From the NCBI GenBank assembly GCA_013396525.1, contig VWYX01000119.1, forward strand, positions 1,044,601 to 1,108,600: a stretch of 64,000 nucleotides of DNA, read 5' to 3'. The notes under the pieces were generated by a model, which was given only the letters and a program-made list of their open reading frames with translations, was not told the origin of the DNA and did no database searches. The position numbers and the translations under genes are program-made. The stretch comes from Chaetorhynchus papuensis (taxonomy: Eukaryota; Chordata; Aves; Passeriformes; Rhipiduridae). Shown here one piece after another: positions 37,876-50,106 of the stretch (its first letter is position 1; each line of letters starts with the position of its first letter).

Positions 37876-40800
37876 CTCTCAAGGTTTTGTTCTGACTAGA
37901 AAACACAAAGCAAACAAAAATACTCAGTGCTGCTAGAAATACATAATTTTCAGTTAGAACTCCAGACCTGCCATGTAGTTTTAGTTAAATTTCATCAATG
38001 CCTTCTGTCTCCACCCACCTTCACTGAGGGCTTTCTAAGATACCACTGTAAACTTCATCAGTAAATACACAAACAATTTGCTGATTTTTGATGCCTTGCA
38101 TGTTACACCTTGAACGGTTGATAGGCATTTATTCAATGCAGTCCTATTTATGTACAAACCATATATATTATATGCTGTTTCATTGAACACAGTAGGAAGC
38201 AAACAGCAGGAGACAGTTTCCTTACTCAGTTTCAGTCACCTCTTTCTCAGGGTCACGCTGCAAGCAGACCTCAGGCTGATGGGCTTCCTTGCTCCCTCTT
38301 CTAAGCATGTCTTCAATGCTCTGACCCTTGCAAAAATCCACACAACCACAATAAAATTGATCTCACTACTTTCAGAACACCAAAAAAGTTCCTCAGGTAG
38401 TCTAGCTAAGGCTTTAGCATGACTAGCACTACTTACTCTGGAGAGAACAGTTGAAGATGGGAAACTACTGTTAACTAAAAAGAAATTTAAATATTATGTT
38501 TCAGTGTGCTTGCACAGCAGGCCTGAAACAGCTGCAGAGTGATGGGGTACAAATGCAAAACTACATACTTGTATCCTTCTGAAACGCTTACCTAACCACT
38601 TCATGACACCGTGTAAAGACCTCTATTCTACATTAATTACAAAATAAATAACTTACAGAGTTCTATTGGTAACCAAAACTGGATTCATCCTCGATTTGCA
38701 ATGTTTCAACAGTCAGCTCACAGGAAAGACTTTTTGGACTAATTCTGCTCATTTACCTCTGGTGAATATGTTGGGTGAACATACAGGGATATGCTTCGAT
38801 GAAAACAAAGAATCAGTACCAGGAAATTCTACAGGTGAAAAACAGGAAATAAAGAAGATGGCACAGCCACACTTCCTTGTAAACTGCTTCACTTTGATTC
38901 ACGCCAACATGACAGATGTATGCTTCATTAATGATAAAAAAAATGGTTATACATGCTGAAAAACAAATAAACAATATTTACAAGACTGAAGGCTGTATTT
39001 TCAACTCTAAAAGAAATCATAGCAGATAAAAAGAGTATGAAGCAGAAGAGAAGCACTACCATTGTGTGCAACACTACTCAGGGCAAACCCAAATATTCTC
39101 ATTATCACAGCAAAGTGTCACCCTGCTGTCTCCTTCTAAGAAGCTTGCCTTGAAAAACATATTATCCAATGGAGGGCCTTGTAAAGTATCTCTCATAAAA
39201 GGCTAGTGATGAGAAATATGAAAAACAAAAACTTCTCCATGCTTCATAAACAGCAAGGAGAGAGCATGCTCTTGTTCAGCTCCTGTTGTAATTCTCTCAT
39301 TAGTAATACCATTGCTGACAACCCTGACGTCCTTACTTAAGAAGGATGTTTGAAAACTTGAAAGAAACTACAAGAAAAACTGGTGATACAGAAATCTTGC
39401 CTTACAGTTAGAAACTAAGGTGCCTCAATGAGATTTGCGTAACAACTAAAGAGGGCTGAGATGCCTTGATCCCAGCCTTTAAGTATTTTCATTGGATACT
39501 ATCCAGTGCTAAAGGCTTTTTTAATCCAGCAAAGATTGAACAAGTTAAGTCAAAGCTAAATTCAGACCACAAATAAAACACTTCACATGAACAGTGAGTG
39601 TTGGTGTACAAGTGGTGCACTCTTTGTTCTCTGAACTCTTTAAATATGAACGAGACATCTTTCTAATGAAGTTCACCTTGGTCTTCGAGCAAGACATACA
39701 GTACGATGCCCTGTGGTCAGTGCCAAGGCTGGACTGGATTACATCACCAAAATGATGGAGCTCTTCTTCTCTTAAAGTCTATGCAGCAATTACACTGAGA
39801 CATGCTTGTAATTTACTCTAAGCATGTTTAGTAAATAATTATTAGTGTTACTACACCCTTACTGACCTACTGAAAGTTATTTTCATGTAAATGGGCTACT
39901 TTTGTAGAGAACATTTTGACTACTGTCCTAGGACTCACATATTTAGGAATTAAAATTTAACTGGGACATAGGAAAATTCACATATAGCAATTCAATGGCT
40001 GATTTCATCAGTGCTAACTGCTCAGGTCCTACAGAGAATAAAAAGTATTCAACTAATTCTCCAGTGTCCTATTTGCCTGAAGCCCCAGCTGCTTTTTATG
40101 GGAGCTAAGAATCTCTAATACTCTACCAGTGTTTAGCTATTACATATATTAGTTTATGAGGCTCAACAAAGAACTAGCCTTGTTTATTAACCTTTCACTA
40201 AACCCTTGACAAACTCAAACACTGGCGAGAGAATAAGAACAAAAACACACATGAGTGTTATCAGGAAATGTATATATTTATTACTTTCCAATTTCCCCAG
40301 CCCTTGGTAACCATTGAATTTTCATTATTTTCATTGATTTGATCACCTCCTTTTAGTTCAGAACATGAATAAGCTGAAAAGCGAAGAGACAAAATAAAAT
40401 TCCCTTTCATAAAGCATTTGTCTCCATACAGAATTCACCAGCATAATTACGCCCCTATAGCTCTGATGGTGTAACTCCCCATGTGGACGCTTGAATTCTA
40501 CAGGCATTCATGCAAGATTAAAAAGCATCCACAAGGCATAATTATACCACTCTAGTCTCTGGTAAATTTCCTCTTATAAAGACGACCTTTCAATGTTGAA
40601 AAAAAGAAAGGTTATTTGGGAGGAAAGACGGAAAGGAAAAGCCCTTCCATTTCCTAATGTAGAAATTTTATGAGGTTTTCTGCTCTTTAGTCACAACCTG
40701 CTATATAAGCATGAACAAAAAAAGAAAAAAGATTACCACTGTGAGGACAAAGGTTCCTTGGATGATTCATTTTGACTAGCCACCAGTCAAAGCACACAGA

Positions 40801-43800
40801 CCTGAAATGATATCACAATTACTCAAAGTCATTTACCAAGGTTTGGGAATTTTTAAAGATCTAGGTAACCTTCCCTTTTAATACCATGGGTACAATTGAT
40901 TTGTGGCATACGTGCTCCTCAGCTTCTGTAAGATATACTTAATCAGGAAACTGTTTTGTGCCACTGCATAAAAATGGATCTGAGCTCTTAGTGCCACAAT
41001 GAGAGAAGAAATTACAAAATTACAGTAGGTTTTACACAGGTACTCCCTGTATAAAAGATGAAGGCAATAATTCTGCTCTTTCCTTAGTTCCTTCATCTTG
41101 TAGCCATGTGGTTAGAAAGCACGACTTCCAGAGCTTAGTTAGATAAAACTCACACAAAAGCTAAACATATGAAAATAGAAGAGTTGATGGTTAAGGCATC
41201 CAAGAAATCATAATTCTTTTATAGAAATCTGGGTTAAAAAAATTAGTGTCTACTGAAATAAACTAAATTTAACTCCACATTTCCCTCAGGTTCTCATTAT
41301 AGAAGTAAATTAAGGTTGTCTGGATGGCTTTTAACTGAGTGTTTTCTTCTTTTAATATATTTCATTTTATTGAAATGCAATATTTTTCCTAGGTTTCAAT
41401 TCTTATTTTTTATAGCTAATGGACTTAAAAAATATTTTAACATTAATATTCTAATACATTTAGCTTTTTCATAGATTCTTGGCAGAGATTTTTCTTGGAT
41501 TTCTTCACAATTATTAAAAATGTTATATATGAGCATTAAGAAATAATCACATGGATAATATGATTTAGTAACTAAAATACATGGGGCAAAATCAGCATAT
41601 TGCTTTACAATGTCTTTGTATCGTCATAATTGCATGAACGTTCAAAAGTCATGAAGCTTAACATTGATTTACAATTGATCATTAGATCAGAGATGTAAAT
41701 TATTATGAGAAGACTTAGGATTTCTTGTTTCTGAGTCCAAGCCAGAGCTAGGCATATTTAGAAGGAGGAAAATAAGTGAAAGCTTCAGTAGAGTCACTCT
41801 GCACTGTTCAGAAACATAACTTAGTAGGTTAAAAACCAAACAAAAAGCCAGGGGTGGGGAAGGCAGCTGGGACATGACTAAAACCAGCCAAGTGTTGAGA
41901 GAGCCTTCATTTGCTGTATGGCAGAGCCGAGTTCAATTCTGCTCTGTGTCCAGGCCTGTCCCTTTTCCCTCCCAGAGGGACAGCCTCATTGCCAGACCAG
42001 TCTCATCATTCCAGCCATGGATGATGGAGCATTTCCTAAAAGATGCCGCATGCCCCCAGCAAATGGGAAGGAGAGCATCCTACCCTCAAGCAAACCGGCT
42101 GCTCCTGACTAGCTAAACTCTGATACCACAGTGGCCGGCCCAGAGCTGCTGACCCCACCTTGGCTCCTGGATATATCATCATAATTAGTCACAATTATAT
42201 GGTTAATGCATTTTTTAATTTTAATCTGTGCTTCTTCGGCTCTAGACTGATTAATTTTAGTTCTATGGTAAGTCTGAAGAGTCTGCACTGGTAATTTCTG
42301 AGATAATTCCATATTAATTAAAGCAGCAAATTTCTTACAGAATCAGTTGAAAATAATTCTACTGAAACAGTGGGTGGTGGTGTAAAATTAGTGAGCATCC
42401 ATCTTACAGTCAAAGAGAAAATAAGGTCAAGTACAAGAGAATGTATTTTCACATATAAATCAGATAGGTTGCCTTTGGTTTTTGTACAACGCAGATGCTG
42501 TGGCTCAGAAGGGGAACCTGTTCCTCTACTACCTTTTAGAGTTTAATAAGTAAACTTTAAAAAATATTGTAGCAACTGAAAGCACTTTTTTAATAGCCTG
42601 CTGAGGTACAAACATTTACTCCTTCTCTTTAACTTGCTCTGTGGTCTGTACCCACCTCCAGAGGGGCAGACCTAGCTACAGACACATACTTGCTTCTTCC
42701 TGCTGCATCAGGGCTGCCTACAGGACTCAATGAATGATACTTCAAAGCCTCCTTGCCCAAAAACTTCCAGAGTTTCCTTGGGTCTCCTACATACAGTCAC
42801 ATTAGAGTATGCAACCCTTCAGAACAGATTACTCTATCACTGATTAATCTATCATTATTCCTAGCACAATTCAATTCCATGAGCTTCTGGAGGCCTAGCT
42901 GATGATCACTGAAATAATTCCTTAAAATTCCAATGTGCCTCCTACACCACAATATTCAGGTACATAAATATAGGCTGAACATTTGTGCAATTAGTAGAGA
43001 TGTCTCATGCATTCTGTAAAGCAGAACCCAAACTTACTCCCAGAGCTGTGAACAACACCTTCATGTTTAGTAAACAGCGGCAGCTGCATCTGCACAGTGC
43101 AAAGAAAAGGAGATGAGAAAATACTGTGTTCTGGCTATAGTAGCACACACTGCTGCACAAATCCTTCTTCTGCTCACAGCACACAGGAAAAACCAGCAGT
43201 AAAATCTTAGCGCTCTCAGAATTTTGGTTTATGTTCTAGTAATACGTCTAAATTAACCAGCCGTATTTATAAGGACTGTCAAAAAAGTTATCTGATATGT
43301 GAGTGCACCAGCAACAACACAAGCTTTGAAAGCTTAAAAGCCATTTTGAGAATTAAACAAAGATTGACAGTATCTCCATTTTGTAGTGCCAACTTTTTGA
43401 ACACTTTGCATTTGTCAAGAAACATATGATGGTGTTGGCAGCAGTTCCCAGTTAGCACTGGTCCCCTTTGTGAAAGACACTGCCTAAACAAAAAACTAGA
43501 TATGGTCTCATCGCCAACAAATGTGAAGTGTCTCTGCTCTACTGGTGAATTATTGCTATCCTGTAGAGGAGGTGGAAAGTGCGCAGGATTCTGCAGCACA
43601 CACAAAATAAGCTCTTCAGGGGTTTTTTGGCTGTTCGCATGAGCCATTCTATCACTTTTCAGCAACTCCAGCTTACATTATATCTACTTACAGTAAGATG
43701 AGATAGTCACAGTATTTAAACCTTCAAACAATCTATGCTGCAAATCTGCCAGCCTCCTGTTCCTCAGAACGTTTCATCTCAGCTAAAAATTATCAGTTCA

Positions 43801-46800
43801 GAAGGATAAGAGCACAGAGGTATACAGATGACTGTAATGCATTCCACCAGACAGCCTTTACGAATTTTTTAGCCGAACTTTCTTCTGTCCTTGTTGTTCT
43901 TGCCAACCACATGCAGAACATTTTAGAGACAACAGCAATTCCTTGGAGGTTTACATGCACTATTCAATTCCCAACAATAAAAAATAAAAGAAAATCCATT
44001 TTCTAAACTGAGTTTCATCTCATATTTTCCTTCATCCTCAATTATAACTAGCATCCAGTACTTGCACTGCATAGCTGAGAAGCTAGCAGAAATTGCCACA
44101 TTCAGTTAGCACAGTAAAAGCAGCAAACTAGACATAGGATTTCATTCACTTTAATTCACTAGTTGGTTGCCATAAATACTCATCTGTAAAACATGGAATT
44201 CTGAATACTCTAGACATTATTCTCCTTTCATGAAGATGTTTGTTTACTTTGGCAGTGATTCTCTTGGGAGAAACTCTAATGACTTCCACTACCAAAAAAA
44301 AAAAAACCAAAACAAAAAAGAAACAGAAACTGCCACTAGCAAGCAAGAAAATGTTAGTCTAGTGTGCTGGTTAAACTCCAGGACACAAAGGAGAAAAAAC
44401 AGAGTAGATCACTGTTTTGCATTCTTGTGACCAGAACCTATATCCTTCAAGTTTATCAGGCTTTCGTGATGGAAGCTGGGCTTTGAATAAAGCAAGAAAG
44501 CTGCCCATCTCCTGTGAATTTTAAGATTTTTAGCTTTAAAAACAAACAAACAAAAACATAACATGGGGGCGTGAATAAGAGAACAAAGCAAACTATTTCA
44601 ATTGCTGGTGTTAATTTTTCCCATTGCTTTTCATTTCATTTCAACACACAGTGATCTAAGAAAGGGTTTTTTACCCAGTTTTGTTATATATGGATAATTA
44701 ATATTTTTTCTTTTAATGAGAAAAACCACCAGCAGAAAAGGTAAGCTATGGTGACTCAATAGGCTGCACACTGCTGAAAAAGACTTACCTACCTCCTTCC
44801 TAAGGGGGCATGACTATTATTTTCAGAGTTTAAAAAAATCAAGAATAGGAAAAACAGTGAATGAAGAACATTGATATAAATCTTCAGACCTCTTTTTCCT
44901 GTGGAACGTCAAACCTCATCATCTGCTTTTCTATATGAATAACCTGCAGTCCCAGACTGTTTACCATGTTTCCATGGGAGGAAAACGTCATTAACAGAAA
45001 ATCAACTTTAAGGTTAAGAGGAAGCAGCTCTAGCAAAAGTATGTGAATCATGTATTTTGTTACCAGTTAGAACAATGTGCTGTTCCTGGAATGCATATGC
45101 AAGCCCATTTCAAAGTTTAAGCTGAGCAACAAAGCAGACACATGTCACAGACCACAGGACAGCAGACCGTGTCCTTCCCTAGACAGCATGATCACAGGGA
45201 GGATGGAGCAGCTCTTTAGCAGAACTCTTGCAAGCACTGCAGGACAGACACAGCTAGCTAAATACAGAGGGCTAACAAAGAGCCTAGGAAAAGGAGTAGA
45301 TATGGAAAGTGAGAAGGAGTGGTAAAACAGCAAAGAGAAAACAAGAAACTGACTTTAATTTTTTTTTTTTTGGTAGCTGTAGAGCTTTGGAAAAGAGGTT
45401 AAATGGAGTAGTAAATCACTGCAAATGGTGAAAGGTCTATAAATACTGTGGGCTGTGGAAAGAACAATTTGTTGCATTACAGCAGGCAGTGAGTCTCTAC
45501 TATGCTGAGCCAATCCACAAAAGGTTTTTTGAAGTCAGTTCTATCTGTAACACTTACTTTTATCTGTAACATGCAAAAAAAATCATCAAAAAAGCTGTGT
45601 TTAGTATTGGAATGACAGCAAAGACACTTCTCATGTGTACATCTAATTGCAGCCCATATTCAAAATCACAGCCATGGTGATTTTCCAACTAGCTAATAGG
45701 AGGGAAAGAGCAGATTCTGCCACTAGTCAGAGCTATTTCCTTTGTGTACATTAGGCTCCTGATATTCTTATGTTCACGTACATTTACAAAATAATGAAGC
45801 GTTGAAGTAGCTCTGTGTACATATAAAGTCCACATAATATATCTAAATTTTTATCAGTTTCATGATTTATTGTGCGTTCACAAAAACTGTAACACTTGTT
45901 AAGTGGTATCTGATCATGAAAAGAACAGACTTTTTAAAGAAGCTAAACCCACAGACCACTCTGAAGTGCATGGCATCCCAGTACAATCCCATTCAGTGCT
46001 TATAACAGCTAAAGGTTTTACTGTTCAAGCAAAAGAAAGAACAGTGGGCCAAAATCCCTTCTCACATAATAAAATCCTGTTCCTAACACTGGCCAATAGT
46101 AGATGTTATTCTCCTGGGTTTATAAAAGGAAAGAACTTAAGCTGTACATGGCAATTTCTAAAAGAGATGATAACCACTGAGGGGCAAAACTCAGAAGCCA
46201 CTGTCTTGATGATCCCTTTCATGTCACCCAAATGGCAGCCAGAAGAGCTGCTCTGGAATCCTTTCAGTCTATTTTCTCTTTATATAGTTATAGCTATTTC
46301 ATATAGTTTAATGTGATTTGTCTTTATAGTTTCTATTCTATAGCGCCCCTGGTTAAATTTGCCATGCAAAATTTAGCACCCACTGGATGATGCAGAACAC
46401 CAGACAAATAAGATGATCATTGTCTTTCAGGCACCAACAAACCCAGGACAGCTGTCAGCCCCAGCCCTACCAGAGGCCTCCCAGGTGAAGTCAATGTCTG
46501 GCACGTTTGTTGGAATGAATACACAGAAGCAGGTTGATTAATGGTTGCAAAAACCATAACTTATGTATATTTGGTTCTACCATACTGACAGCTTGTTTTC
46601 CAGCATCAGGTTTTTTTAATTTGCATATTATGTATAGTGATAATGCATATGGCTTGGCATTTGTAATGTTTGTTGTCTAGTCTAAGGAACTCATCCCAGC
46701 TCCATGACTCTCTAGTTTCTTCAAGTCACTCAGATGAGGTGTGCCAGCATGCTCTCCTCTTCAGGCAGTCTCACTTCAGTAACAGTCAGGGAACATGGAG

Positions 46801-48234
46801 TCCAAGCTTCTCAGTACACCCTAAGGTCTGGAAAAGCAAATTTAGGGAGTTCCTGTGTTGCAAATACGTGAGGTACCTGAAGGAAGCATAATACATGCTT
46901 AGCTTGTTCTTACACATTTGTTTAGGCATTTATTTTCAGACACTATTACCTTCCAACTAGTCTAACCCAAAAAAGCTCTAAAGCCTTCTCTAGAAAGGAA
47001 CAGCTAAGATAAAAGAAAGCAGGAAGAAATCGAGGGAGAGAAGAGAGAGAAAAACATTACTGCAAGAGAGTGTGAAGGCCAAATGGGTCAAAAATTGAGA
47101 AACTGGAGACTGGAGAGAGAAAACAAACTGCCAAGGGCAGGCCTCAACACTTCTTGATGGCACCAAGGTGCCACATAAGAGACTTGATTTGGTGGAGGAG
47201 AAGCCAGAACTTGTGGCCTCAGCACACACTGAGGGGTCTCATATCTGAAGCAGAAGAGCCTGCAGGATGCTTGGTTTGACTTGGTACAACTGTTCTTGCT
47301 TGTATTAGAGTCATCCTTTGGTAGCACCTGCTTTGTGTTTGTTGAACATTAGGCAGCTAATGCAGAGTGGACGCTTACTTTTTACATGGTTAAAAATAGA
47401 TGATCTTCACTCCATGAAAGTTGTTTTAACAAACACACGCGACTGGGGTGAGTGGCTACCAGGCCAGAGACAAGCTGTCGTGAAGGATGTGAGCACTCTT
47501 GTCTTTCAGTCAATTTAAAAAACACTTGCATACACCAAGAAAGCTGTTTTGAAGGAAGAATTGCTAAAATTTGGGCTTTATTTAAAGGTGAGGGACAGAG
47601 AAACTGACTGCTTACACAAAAACCCCTTCAACTGAATGAGTTCCCACACGCTTTGTAGAAATAGGCAACTGGTTACAGGAGAGTGCAGTGCAGCACTGCT
47701 TCCACCCTTGCTAGACATTGCCCGAGAACGCCCCAGGTACAGGGCAGCTTCTGTTCAGGCTTGCACACAACTCAATGTCAGGTGTATGACAGGAACATAA
47801 AGGGAAGCCAGATGCTACCAGTTCTGCAGCTCTCAAAACTAGTGTTTATGAGGACTGTGCTGTGAAGCAATTCACTCTGCAGAGAGGAACCAGTACTCGG
47901 CCTGCAACATTTATTCACCATGTGATCATCTGTAAGGCCTTGGTCTATACTCTGGATTTTTTAGCCCTTGTAAGACTGCAGAGTCCTTGAAACAAATGCC
48001 AATATAATGATTAATTCTGGAATGCTAAGCCATAATACAGCAAAGTTAAACACGTATCAATTATTCTTCTATGCTGCAAATGCATTTTCATATTAACCCT
48101 GCAAGATGGCACAGATTCCCCAATATATACCCACAGAGGTTCACAACCACATCAGAGATGACTGCAAATGCTGAAACAATTTTTTTTCCCCTCTATGTTT
48201 TATATGCATAGAGAAAACATATACAGATTTAAGA
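37876..48234. other. Long intergenic stretch upstream of the CPEB2 CpG island, no gene recognised
   Basis: AT-rich, with one MITE-like relic near 40.5 kb. A TAATTA-rich block at 42170-42420 and other homeodomain-type words are compatible with regulatory DNA but not distinctive. ORFs up to 137 codons (45903-46316) show no domain. Confidence 0.7.
40473..40565. mobile_element. Imperfect palindromic MITE-like relic
   Basis: The left arm, tggtgtaact...tgtggacgctt (about 40468-40493), and the right arm, aagcatccacaa...ttatacca (about 40523-40550), are inverted copies at roughly 70% identity around a 30-base centre. This fits a decayed palindromic DNA-transposon remnant. Family is not assigned. Confidence 0.32.
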
Positions 48235-48330
48235 ATTGTTACACTGGGTCAGACCAAAGGTCCATGGGGCAGGTGGAATGAAGCCATCCAGTCGCTGAGT
48301 GGGCATGGATAGATGCCTAGAGAAAAGTTC
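48235..48330 (-). mobile_element. Short CR1-L-type 3' fragment, minus orientation
   Basis: 'ttacactgggtcagaccaaaggtcca' is almost exactly the reverse complement of the conserved 3' block of CR1-L-like LINEs ('tggacctttggtctgacccagta'). The matching part is short, and the sequence after about 48280 is only loosely similar. It lies just upstream of the CPEB2 CpG island. Such short, well-preserved CR1-L blocks are sometimes exapted, but nothing here shows that. Confidence 0.6.
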
Positions 48331-48905
48331 AATAGGTCAAGCACATATTGACGTTTCCCCATGTACTCACACATTCAACAGCCACATATGAATTCTAGCA
48401 CTGCTGGGCTACAGACTTCCCAGAGCACAAAGAGAGGCCGCTTGTTTTAGTCTTTTCAGGGACATATACATCTACACCAACAGTACATCTGTACGTGCCA
48501 AACTATTTATTTGTTTCCATTGAACGGCTACCAAGAACTGCGCTTGTATGGAAAGGGTAAAACACCACCTTTGATACTGGAATACCTCAGAGGGCACCAC
48601 CCCATGCCGCCACACCCCAGCACGGGTTCCGCCCGAGCTCCCGTGGGCCTCTGAGGTGCCCAACAAACAAGGTTTGCTGGCAGGCCCCGGGCGACGAGCG
48701 CAGGCTCCCGCAGGAGCTGCAGTGTCCCCCGGGACAGGAGCAGCCCCGCATCCCAGCAGGAACACGGGCTCCCGGCGCGCCCCGGGCCCGCTCGGCCGGG
48801 CGGGGCCCGGCGCGGGGCTGGGCGGGGCCTTGACACCCGGCCCGTCTCGTGCCGCCGCGCTCGCGCTCCACCCCGCGGCCCCGCCCGTAGCGCGGTCGTG
48901 CGTCA

Positions 48906-48942
48906 ATGCAAATGAGCGGCGCGCGAGGCGAGGGGGCGGGGC
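48906..48942. promoter_or_regulatory. Octamer ATGCAAAT and GC box in upstream CpG block
   Basis: A perfect octamer (ATGCAAAT, 48906-48913) lies 19 bp before a GC box (GGGGCGGGGC, 48933-48942). Both fall in the upstream CpG block about 1.2 kb from the CPEB2 start codon. The pair could serve CPEB2 or a divergent upstream transcript. The motifs are exact, but their function is inference. Confidence 0.45.
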
Positions 48943-49235
48943 GATCCCTCTCTCCCCCGCACCTAATGAGCGCCTGACGGGATCGCAGGCGGCAGGAGAA
49001 ACCAGCGTCACGGCTGCCCGTGCCCAGGCTGCTGGGATAAAAGCTGATCGCACCCGCTGCCGCAAAACGAAATAAAATCTCTTTATTTCAGGTGTTTCTC
49101 GCTTCATGGTAGACAGGTCGTAGAAGCCCAGTGAGTGCCTTCCTTGCCCAAGCGGCCCACAGGGCTGCGACCTCCCCCTGGCCGAAGTGGTAGCACCCAC
49201 CCGGCTCCTCGGCGCCGGGGGGCGGGCTCCCGGAC

Positions 49236-49245
49236 TAATGCATTA
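49236..49245. promoter_or_regulatory. Palindromic POU/homeodomain-type site TAATGCATTA
   Basis: TAATGCATTA reads the same on both strands and is followed by TTCATGAG, giving overlapping octamer-like halves (ATGCATTA, ATGAATAA on the other strand). It is an AT-rich island in GC-rich promoter DNA about 60 bp upstream of the CRE. Binding by POU or homeodomain proteins is inferred from the motif only. Confidence 0.4.
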
Positions 49246-49305
49246 TTCATGAGGGAGCAGGCCCACAGGCTCATTACCAGGCCGGCCGGGCCGGGGCGGT
49301 GCCTG

Positions 49306-49321
49306 TGACGTCACTGTGACG
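49306..49321 (+). promoter_or_regulatory. Consensus CRE (TGACGTCA) plus adjacent CRE half-site (TGACG)
   Basis: A perfect 8-bp cAMP-response element palindrome at 49306-49313 is followed by a half-site TGACG at 49317-49321, 11 bp start to start (about one helical turn). Full-site CREs of this type in CpG-rich proximal promoters bind CREB/ATF. The pair lies some 800 bp upstream of the CPEB2 ATG, just before a run of GC boxes, which is consistent with a core promoter near 49.33-49.44 kb. The transcription start itself cannot be read from the sequence. Confidence 0.75.
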
Positions 49322-49359
49322 GATGTTCCGGCTTTCTTAAGGGCGCCGCGGCGGCTCCG

Positions 49360-49435
49360 AGCCGGCAGCGGGGCGGGGGCGGCCGGGGGGCGGCAGGAGC
49401 CTCGCTGAGGAGACCGGGTCGCCTGCCCTGTGGAG
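49360..49435 (+). promoter_or_regulatory. GC-box/G-quadruplex-prone segment and candidate 5'UTR donor
   Basis: Several G runs of three or more (around 49370-49395) give SP1-type GC boxes and a potential G-quadruplex just downstream of the CRE pair, with no TATA box. GGAG followed by gtaccg at 49436 is a candidate 5' splice site. With the AG at 49874-49875 it would remove a 440-bp intron that contains three upstream ATGs. The donor motif gtaccg is the same as the one used at the end of exon 1. The splice pairing is inference. Confidence 0.4.
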
Positions 49436-49875
49436 GTACCGGCGGCCTCTCTGCCTTCCCTCCTTCCCTCCCCGCCAGTGCCAGGCCCGGGAATGCCCCG
49501 CTCTCCCCCTGCGTTGCGGTGTGGCGGCTGGGGGGTCGGACGGAGGACTTGCTGTCCGGAGGCAGTGACCTGTCCGGGTGGATTCCTGATCTAGTGGATC
49601 CCTGTGGGTGCGACTGTAGGCGGGAAGGGCCGCCTTACCGGGGGTCTCAGTAAACGAAAAGGAAAAAGAAATCTCCGATAAAAATGGGCTCGTATCGAAA
49701 AGCTGCGATATTTTTAAAGCAGTACAGTGGCGTTGATGGCAAAGAAGAGAGCTTTATTCTATAAATTAGCTGTTTTGGGACTTGCATAGTGGTTTGCGAT
49801 AAGCGGGTGTTTAAACTCTCCCCCCGCCCCCCAACACTTGGCCACAAAGATTATTAATTATCTTTGTCTCTTTAG

Positions 49876-50106
49876 TGTGCTGGGGTTGGGGGTTCACCTC
49901 TGCGCCGAGCCGGTGTCAGGGGAGCTCCCGCAGACGGCCACCCCAGCCCCTGCCCACCGCCGGAGCGGCCGCAGCCGCCTCGCCTCATTCCTCCTCCTCC
50001 TGCCCCTTGCTGCCCGCTGTAGCCGGTTCGTCCGGCAGCGTGTCCGCCGGGTCGCCGCTGCCCTCCCTGTTTCCCCTCAGCGGCCGCTGCTGCGCATCAT
50101 CAAAAC
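49876..50106 (+). promoter_or_regulatory. CPEB2: CPEB2 5'UTR immediately upstream of the start codon
   Basis: This GC-rich leader has no ATG in any frame before 50107, and an in-frame stop (TAG, 50020-50022) fixes 50107 as the first usable start. The start context is aaaacATGc, with a purine at -3. An AG after a pyrimidine run (ttatctttgtctctttag, ending 49875) could be a 3' splice site, which would make this leader part of exon 2 of a transcript with a spliced 5'UTR. That splicing is inference. An unspliced 5'UTR starting near 49.35 kb is the alternative; it would carry upstream ATGs at 49493, 49684 and 49735. Confidence 0.7.

Noticed and set aside
48472..49200. 242-codon minus-strand frame over the upstream CpG block, with overlapping long frames on both strands
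   Set aside because: The frame opens at a GTG. CpG-rich DNA has few stop codons, composition is A/G/P/R-rich, frames overlap on both strands, and no domain is visible. An internal ATG (around 49107) has a fair context, but nothing else supports coding.
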